The notes under the pieces: model-generated
Seen by the model: the letters and a program-made list of their open reading frames with translations, nothing else
Databases searched by the model: none
Told to the model about the DNA's origin: nothing
Made by a program: the position numbers and the translations under genes
Shown: positions 19,023 through 27,976 of the stretch, piece by piece
How positions within the stretch are numbered: position 1 is the stretch's first letter
Layout: every line of letters begins with the position of its first letter
From: Urbifossiella limnaea
GTDB lineage: Bacteria > Planctomycetota > Planctomycetia > Gemmatales > Gemmataceae
Assembly: GCF_007747215.1 (NCBI RefSeq)
Contig: NZ_CP036273.1
Span: 2,092,322 to 2,156,321 of the forward strand
Direction: 5' to 3'
DNA: 64,000 bases

Positions 19023-20417
19023 ATGTTCGTCGACCGCCGCGACGCCCTGAAGGGGCTCGGCCTTTCCGCCGGGGCCACGCTCCTCACGCCGATCCTGACG
19101 CGCCTGAAGGCCCAGGCGTCCGGGGCAGCGACCGTCGCCCCGAAGCGGTTCGTGTTCGTCGTAGAGAGCAACGGCGTCCGCCCCGAGCAGTTGGCCCCGG
19201 AGGGCGTCCGGCGGCAGCCGCGGCCGCAGCAGCCGCTCAACGGGCCGCGCGAGTTCGTGGACGTGCCGCTCCGCGACAAGAAGCTCCCGTTCTCGCTCGA
19301 ACCGATCGCCGCCTGGAAGGACAAGGTGACGATCGTGAACGGCCTGTCGGGCCGGGTGTGCGGCGGCGGGCACTCGAACAACTTCCACGCCCTCGGGGCG
19401 TTCGGCGGCGGGTCCGGCGGCGAGAGCATGACCATCGCCGGCGAGACGGTGGACGGCGCGCTCGCCAAGCACCTCGGCGGCATCTTCCCGCACATCGGCC
19501 TCGGCATCTCGAAGCGGCCCGAAAACAACGTCATCTACAACGTGTCGGCGTGGGCCGCGAACCAGGCGCTGCCGACGATGTGCCGGCCGGACACCGCCTA
19601 CAACACGCTGTTCGGCATCGCCGCCGACGGGGCCGCCCGGCAGGAGTTCGCCGCCCGCAACAACCTCCTCGACTTCCTGAAGGACGACGTCCGCGCCGCC
19701 GAGCGGTCGCTCGCCGGGCCGGAGCGCGAGCAGTTCGCCGCGTACCTCGAAACCTTTGAGACGCTCCGCAACCGGCAGAGCCGCCTGAACGAGATCCGCC
19801 ACACCCTCCGCGAGAAGGGGCCGGTCGTCTCGAACAAGTACACCAGCCCGGTGGAAACCGACCGCCTCGACGCCCAGTTCGACGTCGGCGCCGCGGCGCT
19901 GATCTGCGGGCTCACGAACGTGCTGACGCTGTCGTCGGCCGCCGGCGTCCGCGACTTCGACATCACGTTTCGGGGGCTCGGCCTCCAGATCGACAAGCAC
20001 ACGATCGGCCACGGCGGGAGCTACCAGGGGAAGACCTGGGCCGAGCTCTACGACATCATCCGCCGCTACCACTTCGACCTGATCGCCGGCCTCCTCCGCA
20101 AACTCCAGGCGGTGCCGGAGGGGAACGGCACCATGCTCGACAACACGGTGCTGGTGTACCTGAGCGACGGCGCGGAGAGCCACCACAGCCGCTGCTGGGA
20201 GTGGCCGATGGTGGTGATCGGCGACCTGGGCGGGAAGCTCAAGACGGGCCGCTACGTGGACTACCCCGGCTACGGCCTCCCCGGCCACCGCACGACGGCG
20301 AACCTGTACCTGACGCTCCTTCACCTGGCCGGGGCGCGGCGCGACACGTTCGGCTCGGCCGACCCGGCGCTGAAAGACCTCGACCAGACCGGCCCGCTCG
20401 CCGAGCTGCTGGCGTAA
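19023..20417 (+). CDS. DUF1552 family exported protein
   Basis: A 464-residue DUF1552 protein. The N-terminus MFVDRRDALKGLGLSAGA is a twin-arginine-type signal. Blocks RFVFVVESNGVRPEQL near residue 42 and MLDNTVLVYLSDGAESHHS near 370 match those of the paralogue at 1643. It sits 22 bases after the DUF1592-type gene and 19 bases before DUF1501, the common planctomycete order. Its role is unknown; the constant pairing with the cytochrome-like gene suggests a joint complex or pathway. Confidence 0.92.
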   Translation: MFVDRRDALKGLGLSAGATLLTPILTRLKAQASGAATVAPKRFVFVVESNGVRPEQLAPEGVRRQPRPQQPLNGPREFVDVPLRDKKLPFSLEPIAAWKDKVTIVNGLSGRVCGGGHSNNFHALGAFGGGSGGESMTIAGETVDGALAKHLGGIFPHIGLGISKRPENNVIYNVSAWAANQALPTMCRPDTAYNTLFGIAADGAARQEFAARNNLLDFLKDDVRAAERSLAGPEREQFAAYLETFETLRNRQSRLNEIRHTLREKGPVVSNKYTSPVETDRLDAQFDVGAAALICGLTNVLTLSSAAGVRDFDITFRGLGLQIDKHTIGHGGSYQGKTWAELYDIIRRYHFDLIAGLLRKLQAVPEGNGTMLDNTVLVYLSDGAESHHSRCWEWPMVVIGDLGGKLKTGRYVDYPGYGLPGHRTTANLYLTLLHLAGARRDTFGSADPALKDLDQTGPLAELLA

Positions 20418-20436
20418 CCCCGGCGAGGACCGATCC

Positions 20437-21933
20437 GTGTTTGACCTCTTCACCGGCGCCCGGTCGCACCTCTGCGACGGCTCACCCCGCCGCGACTTCC
20501 TCCGCGCCGGCCTGTTCGGCCTCGGCGGGCTCGCCGCCGGCCGCGCGCCCGCGTCGCCGGGCGCCGGCGGGCCGCTCGTGCGCGACAAGTCCGTGGTCTT
20601 CCTCTTTCTTGCCGGCGGGCCGAGCCAGTACGAGACGTTCGACCCGAAGCCGGACGGCCCCGAGGGTTCGACCAGCATCGCCGGCCACGTCGCCACGGCG
20701 ATCCCCGGCGTGCGCTTCGCGTCGTACCTGCCGAAGCTGGCGCGGCTGGCCGACCGGCTCACCGTGGTCCGCTCGTTCCGCACGAACCACAGCGAGCACA
20801 ACGGCGCCCACAAGCAACTGATGACCGCCGACCTGACGGTGCAGGACGGCAAGCCGATCACGCAGCCCGGCCTCGGCGCCGTGTACGCCCGCGCGGCCGG
20901 CGCCTCCCACCCGGCGACCGGCCTGCCGCGGCACGTCCTCGTCCCGCCGACGACGCGGAACAGCCGCGGGCGGGCCGGCTTCAACGGGTCGTTCGAGTCG
21001 GTCGTCGAGGGGTGCCAGCCGGCCACCCTCGGGCCGGCGTTCGCGCCGTTCGAGGTGCTGGCGCCGCTGTCGGACGGGCTGGTGACGGAGCGCCGCGGGA
21101 ACCGCCGCGAGCCGGAGCCGCCGAACCCGCTCGACGTGTTCCAGTCCCGCCTCCCGCCGCCGCAGCTCGATGCCCGCCTCGACCTCCTCGCCCAGCTCGA
21201 CCGCCTCGACCGCGCGGCCGACGCCTCCGGGGCGATGGGCCGGCTCGACGCCGGCACCCGCCACGCCGCCGAGGTGCTCCGCACCGGCGCCGTCCGCCGC
21301 GCCCTCGACCTCACGCTCGAAGCCCCGGCCGTGCTGCGGGCGTACGACACCGAGCACTTCCCGAACTGGAACTGCGACGACAACTCGCGGTTCATCCGCA
21401 GCGGCCCGTCGGTCGGCTTCTCGCTCGGCCGGCAGCTGCTCCTCGCGCGCCGGCTCTGCGAGGCCGGCGCCGGGTTCGTGACGGTGGTGAACGCCAACTG
21501 GGACTTTCACGCCCGGCGGAACATCCCGAACATGCCCGAGGGGATGGGCGTGTTCGGCCCGCCGCTCGACCACGCCGTGAGCGCGTTCCTCGAAGACCTC
21601 CGCGCCCGCGGCCTCGAAGACAAGATTCTGCTGGTCGTCACCGGCGAGTTCGGCCGCACGCCGGGCCTCGACAAGAACCTCGGCCGGCACCACTGGCCGC
21701 GCATCTGCCCGCTGGTGTTCGCCGGCGGCGGGCTGCGGCACGGGCAGGTGGTGGGGCAATCCGACCGCCGCGGCGGCGAGCCGGCGACCGACCCGGTGAC
21801 GATCGCCGACTTGCACGCGACGATCCTGCACACGATGTTCGACGTCGGCCGGATGCGCGGCGACGCGGCCGCGCCGGCGGCCGTCCTGGAGCGCGCGACC
21901 CGCGGCACGCCGATCCGGGAGCTGTTCTCGTGA
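20437..21933 (+). CDS. DUF1501 family exported protein
   Basis: A 498-residue DUF1501 protein, the longest in the window. The GTG start 19 bases after the DUF1552 stop is the only one giving the twin-arginine segment SPRRDFLRAGLFGLGGLAAG (residues 16-35) a normal N-terminal place. Core blocks are GGPSQYETFD at residues 60-69 and GEFGRTPGLDKNLGRHHW, where the aspartate of GRDHW is histidine. The stop overlaps the following WD40 gene's GTG (GTGA), indicating translational coupling. Confidence 0.9.
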   Translation: MFDLFTGARSHLCDGSPRRDFLRAGLFGLGGLAAGRAPASPGAGGPLVRDKSVVFLFLAGGPSQYETFDPKPDGPEGSTSIAGHVATAIPGVRFASYLPKLARLADRLTVVRSFRTNHSEHNGAHKQLMTADLTVQDGKPITQPGLGAVYARAAGASHPATGLPRHVLVPPTTRNSRGRAGFNGSFESVVEGCQPATLGPAFAPFEVLAPLSDGLVTERRGNRREPEPPNPLDVFQSRLPPPQLDARLDLLAQLDRLDRAADASGAMGRLDAGTRHAAEVLRTGAVRRALDLTLEAPAVLRAYDTEHFPNWNCDDNSRFIRSGPSVGFSLGRQLLLARRLCEAGAGFVTVVNANWDFHARRNIPNMPEGMGVFGPPLDHAVSAFLEDLRARGLEDKILLVVTGEFGRTPGLDKNLGRHHWPRICPLVFAGGGLRHGQVVGQSDRRGGEPATDPVTIADLHATILHTMFDVGRMRGDAAAPAAVLERATRGTPIRELFS

Positions 21934-22868
21934 GCGGCCCGCTGCGACTCGCCGCGCTCGGCATCGCCGCCCTGGTCGGCTCCGCGGCGGCGCGGCCCGA
22001 CCCCGCGGCGCTGACGCTCCGCGGCCACACCCGCGGCGTCACCGCCGTCGCCTTTACGCCGGACGGAAAGCGCCTCATCACCGGCGGCGGCGACGACACG
22101 GTGCGCGTCTGGGACGCGGCCACGGGGAAGGAACTGGTGCGCGTCGCCGCCGGCGGGAAGGGCGTGACGGCGCTCGCCGTCAGCCCCGACGGGAATACGA
22201 TCGCCGTCGGCACCTTGGCCGGCGAGCTGTCGGTCCGCGACGCGGCCACCGGGCGCGAGCGCGCCGCCCTCCGCGGGCACAAGGAGAACGTCACGTCGGT
22301 TGCGTTCTCACCCGACGGCCGTCGCGTCGCGACGGGAAGCGGCGACGACACGCTCCGCGTCTGGGACGCGGCCACGGGGAAGGCGCTGAACTCCCTCGAC
22401 GCCGGCAACGAGTACGACGTGACCGCCGTCGCCTTCACCCCGGACGGGAAGCGCCTCGTCGCCGGTGACGGCGAGGGAGGGCTGACCGTGTGGGACGTCG
22501 CGGCCGGCGAGACGGACGCGGCGATCGAGGGGCACCGCACGACCGTGACGGCCGTGGCGGTGAGCGGCGACGGGAAGCGGATCGTGTCCGCCGGGCGGGA
22601 CGGCGCGGTGCGGGTGTGGGCCGGCGGCCGTGAGGTGCTGACGCTCCGCGGCCACGGCGACGACGTGACCGCCGTGGCGCTCGTCGGCGGCACGATCGCC
22701 TCCGGCGGCGACGACGGCACGGTGCGGCTGTGGGACGCGACGACCGGCGCGGCGCGCCGAACGATCCGCGCCGGGGGCAGCGTGGCGGCGGTCGTGCTCA
22801 GCCCGGACGGACGGCGGGTCGCCGCGGCGGCTGGCGACGTGGTTCAAGTATGGGAGATCGGCCGATGA
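21930..22868 (+). CDS. Exported WD40 repeat protein
   Basis: A 312-residue seven-bladed propeller, one of the cleanest in the window. Each blade has the full pattern, for example LRGHTRGVTAVAFTPDGKRL, then DDTVRVWDAATGKEL. The N-terminus (LRLAALGIAALVGSAAA) looks like a Sec signal, so this propeller is probably periplasmic, unlike the ones at 5998 and 11916. The GTG start overlaps the DUF1501 stop, and its own stop overlaps the next ATG (ATGA). It likely serves as a scaffold for the exported DUF1501, DUF1552 and cytochrome-like proteins of this operon. Confidence 0.92.
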   Translation: MSGPLRLAALGIAALVGSAAARPDPAALTLRGHTRGVTAVAFTPDGKRLITGGGDDTVRVWDAATGKELVRVAAGGKGVTALAVSPDGNTIAVGTLAGELSVRDAATGRERAALRGHKENVTSVAFSPDGRRVATGSGDDTLRVWDAATGKALNSLDAGNEYDVTAVAFTPDGKRLVAGDGEGGLTVWDVAAGETDAAIEGHRTTVTAVAVSGDGKRIVSAGRDGAVRVWAGGREVLTLRGHGDDVTAVALVGGTIASGGDDGTVRLWDATTGAARRTIRAGGSVAAVVLSPDGRRVAAAAGDVVQVWEIGR

Positions 22869-25363
22869 CCGCTCGCCGGGCGTGCGCCCTCACCGTGCTT
22901 CTGTTCGCCGCCGCCCCGGCCGCGGCCGACGACGGCTTCGCGCGCGATGCCGCGCCGCTCCTCCAGAAGTACTGCCAAGAGTGCCACGGCCCGCAGAAAC
23001 AGACCGCCCGACTCCGCTTCGACCAGTTCACCGAGTTCCGCCCCGCCGACCGCCACCTGTGGACCCCAGGTCCACGAGCAGCTCGCGACCGGCGAAATGC
23101 CGCCGAAGGACAAGCCGCAGCCGACCGCGGCGGAGAAGGAGCGACTGCTGGCGTGGATCGTCGCTCAGCAGAAGGCGGCCGGCCCCGGCGGCACGCGGCG
23201 GCTTAACAAGCGCGAGGCCGGCGCCGCGTTCCGCGACGTGACCGGGCTGCCGGTCGATTTCGGCCACGGCCTCCCGGGCGACGGCACCGTCGCCGGCTTC
23301 GACACCGGCGCCGACGGCCTCCAGGACGCGGCCGACTCGGTGGCGACGTGGGTGCGGGTGACGAAGCGCGTGGTGGACGGCGTCCGCTTCACCGAGCCGT
23401 CGCCGGGGGTGGTGTTCGCGGCCGACCTGCGCGGCCAGAAGGACGCCCGCAAGGTGTTCGACCCGTGGAAGGTGCGGGACGGCGCCGCGAAGGAACTCGG
23501 CCGACTCCTGCCGCAGCTCGGCGGGCTGCTACTGGAGCCGCGCTCGCCCGGCGACCGCGAGGTGGTGCGGTTCACCGTCCCGCCGCCGCCCGAGCGGCAG
23601 GGCGTGGTGCGCGTGAGGCTCACGGTGTCGGTAAAGAAGCCGGTGCCAGACCTGCCGCACCCGCGGCTGTGGGTCGAGGTCGGCGGCCGGCCGGTCGACT
23701 ACCGCGAGCTCGCCGGCCCGGCCGACGCGCCGGTGACGATCGAGTACCTCGTCCACACCGGCGACCTGGCGATCCAGAAGGGCGTGAACGTCTCGCTCAG
23801 CAACAAGGTCGAGCGGCCCTACGCCGTCCCCGGGTTCGAGAACGAGGACCGCAGCCGGCCCGAGGACAAGCTCCCGCCCGGCGGCTGGGGGCTGTTCCGC
23901 CCGGCGTTCGACCGCCGCACGTTGCAACCGGAGCAGTGGCCGGCGCCGCTCGTGATCCTCCATGAAGTCGAGATCGAGAGCAACCACATCGCCCCGTGGC
24001 CGCCGGCCGAATGGAAGGCGGACGTGGCGCGGTCGCCGACTCGCCGGAGAGCGCGGCGAAGCTCCTGGCGCTCTGGACCGACCGTGCCTGGCGCCGGCCG
24101 AGCGGCGCGGCCGAGCGCGAGCCGTTCCTGAAGCTGTACGCCAGGCTCCGCGGCGAGGGGCAGGCGTTCGACCCCGCCCTGCGCTCGGCGTTCCAGGCCG
24201 TGCTCCTGAGCGCCCCGTTCCGCTACCAGCTCTCGCCGGCGCACCCGGACCCGACCCTCGCTCAGTACGCCGTCGCGTCGCGGCTGAGCTTCATGCTGAC
24301 GGGCGCGCCGCCGGACGCCGAGTTGCTCCGGCTCGCGGCCGAGGGGAAGCTCCGCGACCCGGCCGTCCGCGCCGCCCAGGCCGACCGGCTCCTCACCGGC
24401 CCGCTCGCGGACGGGTTCGTCCGCCCGTTCACGACGCAGTGGCTGGAGCTCGACCAGCCCGTCACCATCGCGCAGACCCACATCGCCAAACAGGACTTCC
24501 GCTGGGCCCGCGACCTGAAGGCGTCGATGCGCGAGGAGACGATTCAGTACGTCCGCCGCATGGTCGCCGAGAACCGGCCGGCGAAGGAACTCGTCCAGAG
24601 TGACTGGACGATGATGAACGACGCGCTCGCCCGCCACTACGGCTACCCCGCACTGCCGGACGGTACGCTGCGGCCAGTGACCCTCCGCCCCGACGACCCG
24701 CGCGGCGGCGGGATTCTGGGCCACGCGGGGATTCAGTCGATGCTCTGCTGGATGGGGGACAACTGGGTCATCTACCGCGGGGCGTGGGTGCTGCGGCACG
24801 TCCTCGACCACCCGCCGCCCCCGCCGCCGCTCGAAGTGCCCGAGCTGAACCCGAACGACGGCAAGAACCGCGGCAAGCCGTTCCGCGAGCTGCTGAAGAT
24901 CCACCAGGAGGACGGCCGCTGCTCGGTCTGCCACCGGACGACCGACCCGGCCGGGTTCGCGTTCCAGAACTTCGACATCAGCGGCCGGTGGCGCGACGTG
25001 GAGCACGGACACTACGCCCGCGGCGAGCTCGACGGCCGCATCTCGTGGCTCGGCGTCGGCGCCACCCGCCCCGTGGACGCGGCCGGCCGCCTGCCGCGCG
25101 GCGAGGAGTTCAAGACGTTCGCGGAGTTCAAGGCACAGGTGGTGGCCCTCTACCAGCCGGACCTGGTCCGGGGTGTCCTCAAGAACCTGACGGTGTACGC
25201 CACCGGCCGCCCGCCGGACGCCGCCGGCCTGCGCGCGATCGCCCGGACCGTGGAGCAGTTGAAGCCGACCGAATACCGGACGCGCGACCTGATCAAGGCC
25301 GTGGTCGCGTCGCCCGCGTTCCTGGACGAAACCCCCGCCGACCCCCGCCGGAGTACGCCATGA
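22865..25363 (+). pseudogene. DUF1592/DUF1588/DUF1585 cytochrome-like gene with two frameshifts
   Basis: This reads as one family member spread over three segments. Segment 1 (22865 to about 23067) has a signal peptide and haem motif CQECH. Segment 2 (about 23068-24030) begins QVHEQLATGEMPPK and covers the DUF1587/1595-like part. Segment 3 (about 24031-25363) carries the DUF1592, DUF1588 (SVCHRTTDPAGFAFQNFD) and DUF1585 parts. The first break is one extra base in the C-run at 23064-23067; the second, near 24021-24040, restores the first frame. The ATG overlaps the WD40 stop and the TGA overlaps the next ATG, so coupling survives. Either the gene is broken or both breaks are sequencing errors; the two opposite 1-base changes make errors plausible. 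Confidence 0.85.
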
Positions 25364-26259
25364 ACCCGAAGACGCACTGGATCACCCGGCGGACCGTCCT
25401 CCGCGGGTTCGGGGCCGCGGTCGGCCTGCCGTACCTCGACGCGATGGCCGGCGCCACGACGGCCGCCCCGGCGCCCGGCGGCGGCCCCGAACCGCGCCGG
25501 CTGGCGTGCTTCTACATCCCGGGGGCGATCGGTCGGCACGGCTGGTTCCCGGAGGCCACCGGCCGCGGCTACGCCCTCGCCCCGTCGCACGCCCCGCTCG
25601 CCCGCCACCGCGACGACTTCACCGTCCTCACGAACCTCCTCCACATCACCGGCCGGATCAGCGGCCACGTCCACCCGTACAACTGGCTGACCGGGCACAA
25701 CATCAACCTCACCCCCGGCACCATCACCAACACCGTGTCGATGGACCAGGTGGCCGCCCGCCACCTCGGCCCGACCTGGCTCCCGTCGCTGGCGCTGTCG
25801 TTCGCCGACGGGGTCGGCACCGCCACCCTCTCGCGCAACTCGCTCGGCGTGGACGTGCCGGCCACGGCCAGCTACCGCGACGTGTTCGAGCGGCTCTTCC
25901 CGCCGGCCGACGCCGCCCAGTTGCGCGAGGCGAAGGCCCGACTCGCCACCACCCGCAGCGTCCTCGACGCCGCCGGCGGCTCCGTCCGCGACCTGAACCG
26001 CCAGCTCGGCGACGCCGACCGCCAGCGGCTCGACCAGTACCTCGAGTCCGTCCGCGAGGTCGAGCGCCGCATTGGCGACGCCGACCGCATCCTCGACCGC
26101 GGCCGGCCGGCGTTCGACGAGGCCGCACGGACTCGATCCCGTTCCGTTCACCGCCACATCGTTCGCAGAGTCGAGGATCATGAACTGAGGTCGTTCGTCG
26201 TTCGAGCGTCCGCGACTGCTTCGAGCGCCGCGGACGCCCCACGCGCCCGTGTCCGTTGA
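25360..26259 (+). pseudogene. DUF1552 gene truncated at its 3' end
   Basis: The reading frame encodes 299 residues. Up to about residue 257 it is a good DUF1552 protein: twin-arginine-like ITRRTVLRGFGAAVGLPYL, then FYIPGAIGRHGWFPE and VREVERRIGDADRILD. After RPAFDEAARTRS (near 26130) the sequence turns arginine- and serine-rich and unrelated, and the DNNTL-type C-terminal block seen in the 464-residue paralogues is missing. The start overlaps the frameshifted cytochrome-like gene (ATGA). A rearrangement therefore probably removed the last third, making the product non-functional or at best partial. Confidence 0.82.
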
Positions 26260-26281
26260 CTCTTTCCTCCCGGAGACCGAC

Positions 26282-26329
26282 ATGACGTACCTGATCGCCG
26301 CCCTCGTGATCGCGCTGCTGGTGTGGTGA
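26282..26329 (+). CDS. Possible 15-residue hydrophobic peptide
   Basis: MTYLIAALVIALLVW is a single short membrane-type helix, preceded by CGGAG about 8 bases before the ATG. It sits in the scar after the truncated DUF1552 gene and 43 bases before another small gene. Such peptides exist in bacteria, but it could equally be the start of a lost larger membrane protein or a chance frame. Confidence 0.3.
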   Translation: MTYLIAALVIALLVW

Positions 26330-26372
26330 GTCGCTCGCCGGACGTTCGTCGGCACACATTCCAGGAGCCGCG

Positions 26373-26567
26373 ATGGCGAGAACGGTCGTCATCGACGAAC
26401 GGCACGTAACGTTACGAATCCCCAACGACCTCCCCGACAACGAAGGTGAAGTGATCCGTCAGACGCTCGACGGCGACGAGTTCACGAACCGCCTGCGCCG
26501 GGTAGTCCGCGCGGTGAGTCGGTCGTTCCCAGAGTTGGCCGCCGTTCGCGTGTCACTGACCCGCTGA
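26373..26567 (+). CDS. Small hypothetical protein
   Basis: A 64-residue protein not assigned to a family. The ATG follows AGGAG at a good distance. The sequence is a mix of beta-type and amphipathic helical segments (VIDERHVTLRIPNDLPDNEG, then RRVVRAVSRSF), without cysteines or membrane helices. The codon use is that of a real gene (high third-position G+C), and it lies alone in a stretch otherwise without genes. Function unknown. Confidence 0.55.
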   Translation: MARTVVIDERHVTLRIPNDLPDNEGEVIRQTLDGDEFTNRLRRVVRAVSRSFPELAAVRVSLTR

Positions 26568-26814
26568 CGGATCACCGCACCGCACCGCGCCCCGCGTCTG
26601 CGTCGCGGTCAGGTCGAACGGTCGCCCCTGTGGTGCCGGCTCACCCGCCTTGCCGCCCCCTCGGGAGCCAAGGCAAGGTCGCGACCCTGAACGCGATCGG
26701 GAGGTGCGGCCCGCCACTGGCGGGCCGCACAGGGATCGATTGTTTTACCTATCAGCCGGCGTACCTGGGCGGTCAACGGACCACCGACGAAGATGAAGAA
26801 CGGTCGCACTCGAA

Positions 26815-26908
26815 TTGACAGGTTCGAGGTATCATTCAGCCGTCGTGCTCGGCAGACAACACGACGGCCTCAGAAGGTAAAAATGGTCGTCGCGAGTTGA
26901 CAGGTTCG
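26815..26908. repeat. Direct repeat of TTGACAGGTTCG
   Basis: TTGACAGGTTCG occurs at 26815-26826 and 26897-26908, each preceded by CGA and followed by AGGTA after zero or one base. The spacing start to start is 82 bases. TTGACA resembles a -35 box, but no -10 box is placed correctly. It may be a small local duplication or paired binding sites. Confidence 0.5.
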
Positions 26909-27118
26909 GAGGTACCGTCGACGCGGAGCCGCTGAGGGAAATGGTGTATCGCCCGCCGAGGCGCGGTGATCAATCCCGGTCGCTCCTGCGCGTTAATGTT
27001 AAGAGGCCGAGGAAGTCGTTGTGGTACGCCCGTGCGACGGGGGTGGGCATCCTGCACGCGGAAGGCGTGTGGCTGGGGTAGTTGCCCTAATACTATACAT
27101 TTGTATAAAAGAATAGCG

Positions 27119-27140
27119 GCCGTCCTCGGAGGAGGACGGC
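27119..27140 (+). terminator. Strong hairpin
   Basis: GCCGTCCT pairs perfectly with AGGACGGC around a 6-base loop (CGGAGG). The following bases are TCTCATTA, not a T-run, so rho-independent termination is uncertain. An AT-rich stretch with a small inverted repeat precedes it. Confidence 0.45.
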
Positions 27141-27228
27141 TCTCATTACTTGATCGCAACCACGATCTCCTTCCCGAGAGCCTTCGCGCTGATTACTCAT
27201 GAAATCGTAGGCGATTATAGCGAAGCAA

Positions 27229-27278
27229 TCCTCGGGTGTTAACCCGCGGGTCGTAGGTTCGAATCCTTCCGGAGGACG
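27229..27278 (+). other. tRNA-like 3' half (possible attachment-site scar)
   Basis: The bases from CTCGGGTGTTAACC through GGTTCGAATCC to GGAGGA look like the anticodon arm, T-arm (with one mismatch in the stem) and 3' acceptor strand of a tRNA, possibly with anticodon GTT. No matching 5' half or D-arm pairs with it upstream, so it is not a functional gene. Partial tRNA ends are typical left-overs of integrases that insert at tRNA 3' ends. A coding sequence missing its 5' end starts directly after it. Confidence 0.4.
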
Positions 27279-27893
27279 TTCCCGAACCTGCCGGAAGCGC
27301 GCGAGCACTGGATGTTCGAGAAGTTCCTCGCGGCCGGGATCGCCATCGCCGGCGTGGACGTGGGCGAGTCGTCCGGCAGCCCGAAGGGGCGCGAGGTCTA
27401 TTCGGCGCTCTACAAGGAACTCGTCTCCAACCGGAACTTCGCGGAGAAGCCCGTGCTGCTGGCGCGGAGCCGCGGCGGGCTGATGCTCTACAACTGGGCG
27501 GCGGAGAACGCCGACTAGGTCGCCGGGATCGCGGGCATCTACCCGGTGTGCGACCTGCGGAGCTACCCGGGGCTGGAGAAGGCGTGCGGGGCCTACGGGC
27601 TGACCCGCGCCGAACTGGAGCAGCAACTCGACCGGCACAACCCGGTCTCGCGGCTCGCGCCGCTGGCCAAGGCGGGCGTGCCGATCTTCCACATCCACGG
27701 CGACGCGGACACCGTCGTGCCGCTGAAGGACAATTCGGAGGAAGTGGCGAAGCGGTACGAGAAGCTCGGCGGCAAAATGGAGCTGAAGGTCGCCCGGGGG
27801 CAGGGCCACAACCTCTGGGAGGGCTTCTTCCGGTGCCAGGAGTTGGTGGACTTCGTCCTCGCCCGCTCCGCACCCGCGAAGGCACCGAAGTAA
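27279..27893 (+). pseudogene. Alpha/beta hydrolase, 5'-truncated and with an in-frame stop
   Basis: The frame begins mid-domain (FPNLPEAREHWMFEKFL) directly after the tRNA-like end and continues with GVDVGESSGSPKG, SRGGLMLYNWAAEN, GIYPVCDLRSYPG, and FHIHGDADTVVPL with GQGHNLWEGFF. These supply the nucleophile-elbow region, the catalytic aspartate (GDAD) and the histidine (GHN) of an alpha/beta hydrolase or esterase. The elbow reads ARSRGG. The first strands with the oxyanion hole are missing. A TAG at 27516-27518 then splits the frame. Both defects point to a dead gene. Confidence 0.8.
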
Positions 27894-27976
27894 TCGCTAT
27901 CGCCGGCCCGCACCGACCGGGCGCGGGCGAGCGATCGCGGGATGAGCCTCCCGCCGGGTTCCAACCTGTTTCCGCC

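Larger units (their letters stand above)
26568..27228. other. Low-coding scar region
   Basis: No convincing gene is seen. The stretch holds a near-perfect 12-base direct repeat, an AT-rich island with a 6-base inverted repeat (TATACA TT TGTATA near 27094), and a strong hairpin. Base composition is lower in G+C than the flanks. It lies between a truncated DUF1552 gene and a truncated hydrolase, so it probably marks past rearrangement. Confidence 0.5.

Noticed and set aside
27093-27809. Minus-strand frame containing GFEPTTRGLTPED
   Set aside because: This type of peptide is the known false translation of a tRNA T-arm and acceptor end, here from the tRNA-like sequence at 27229-27278.
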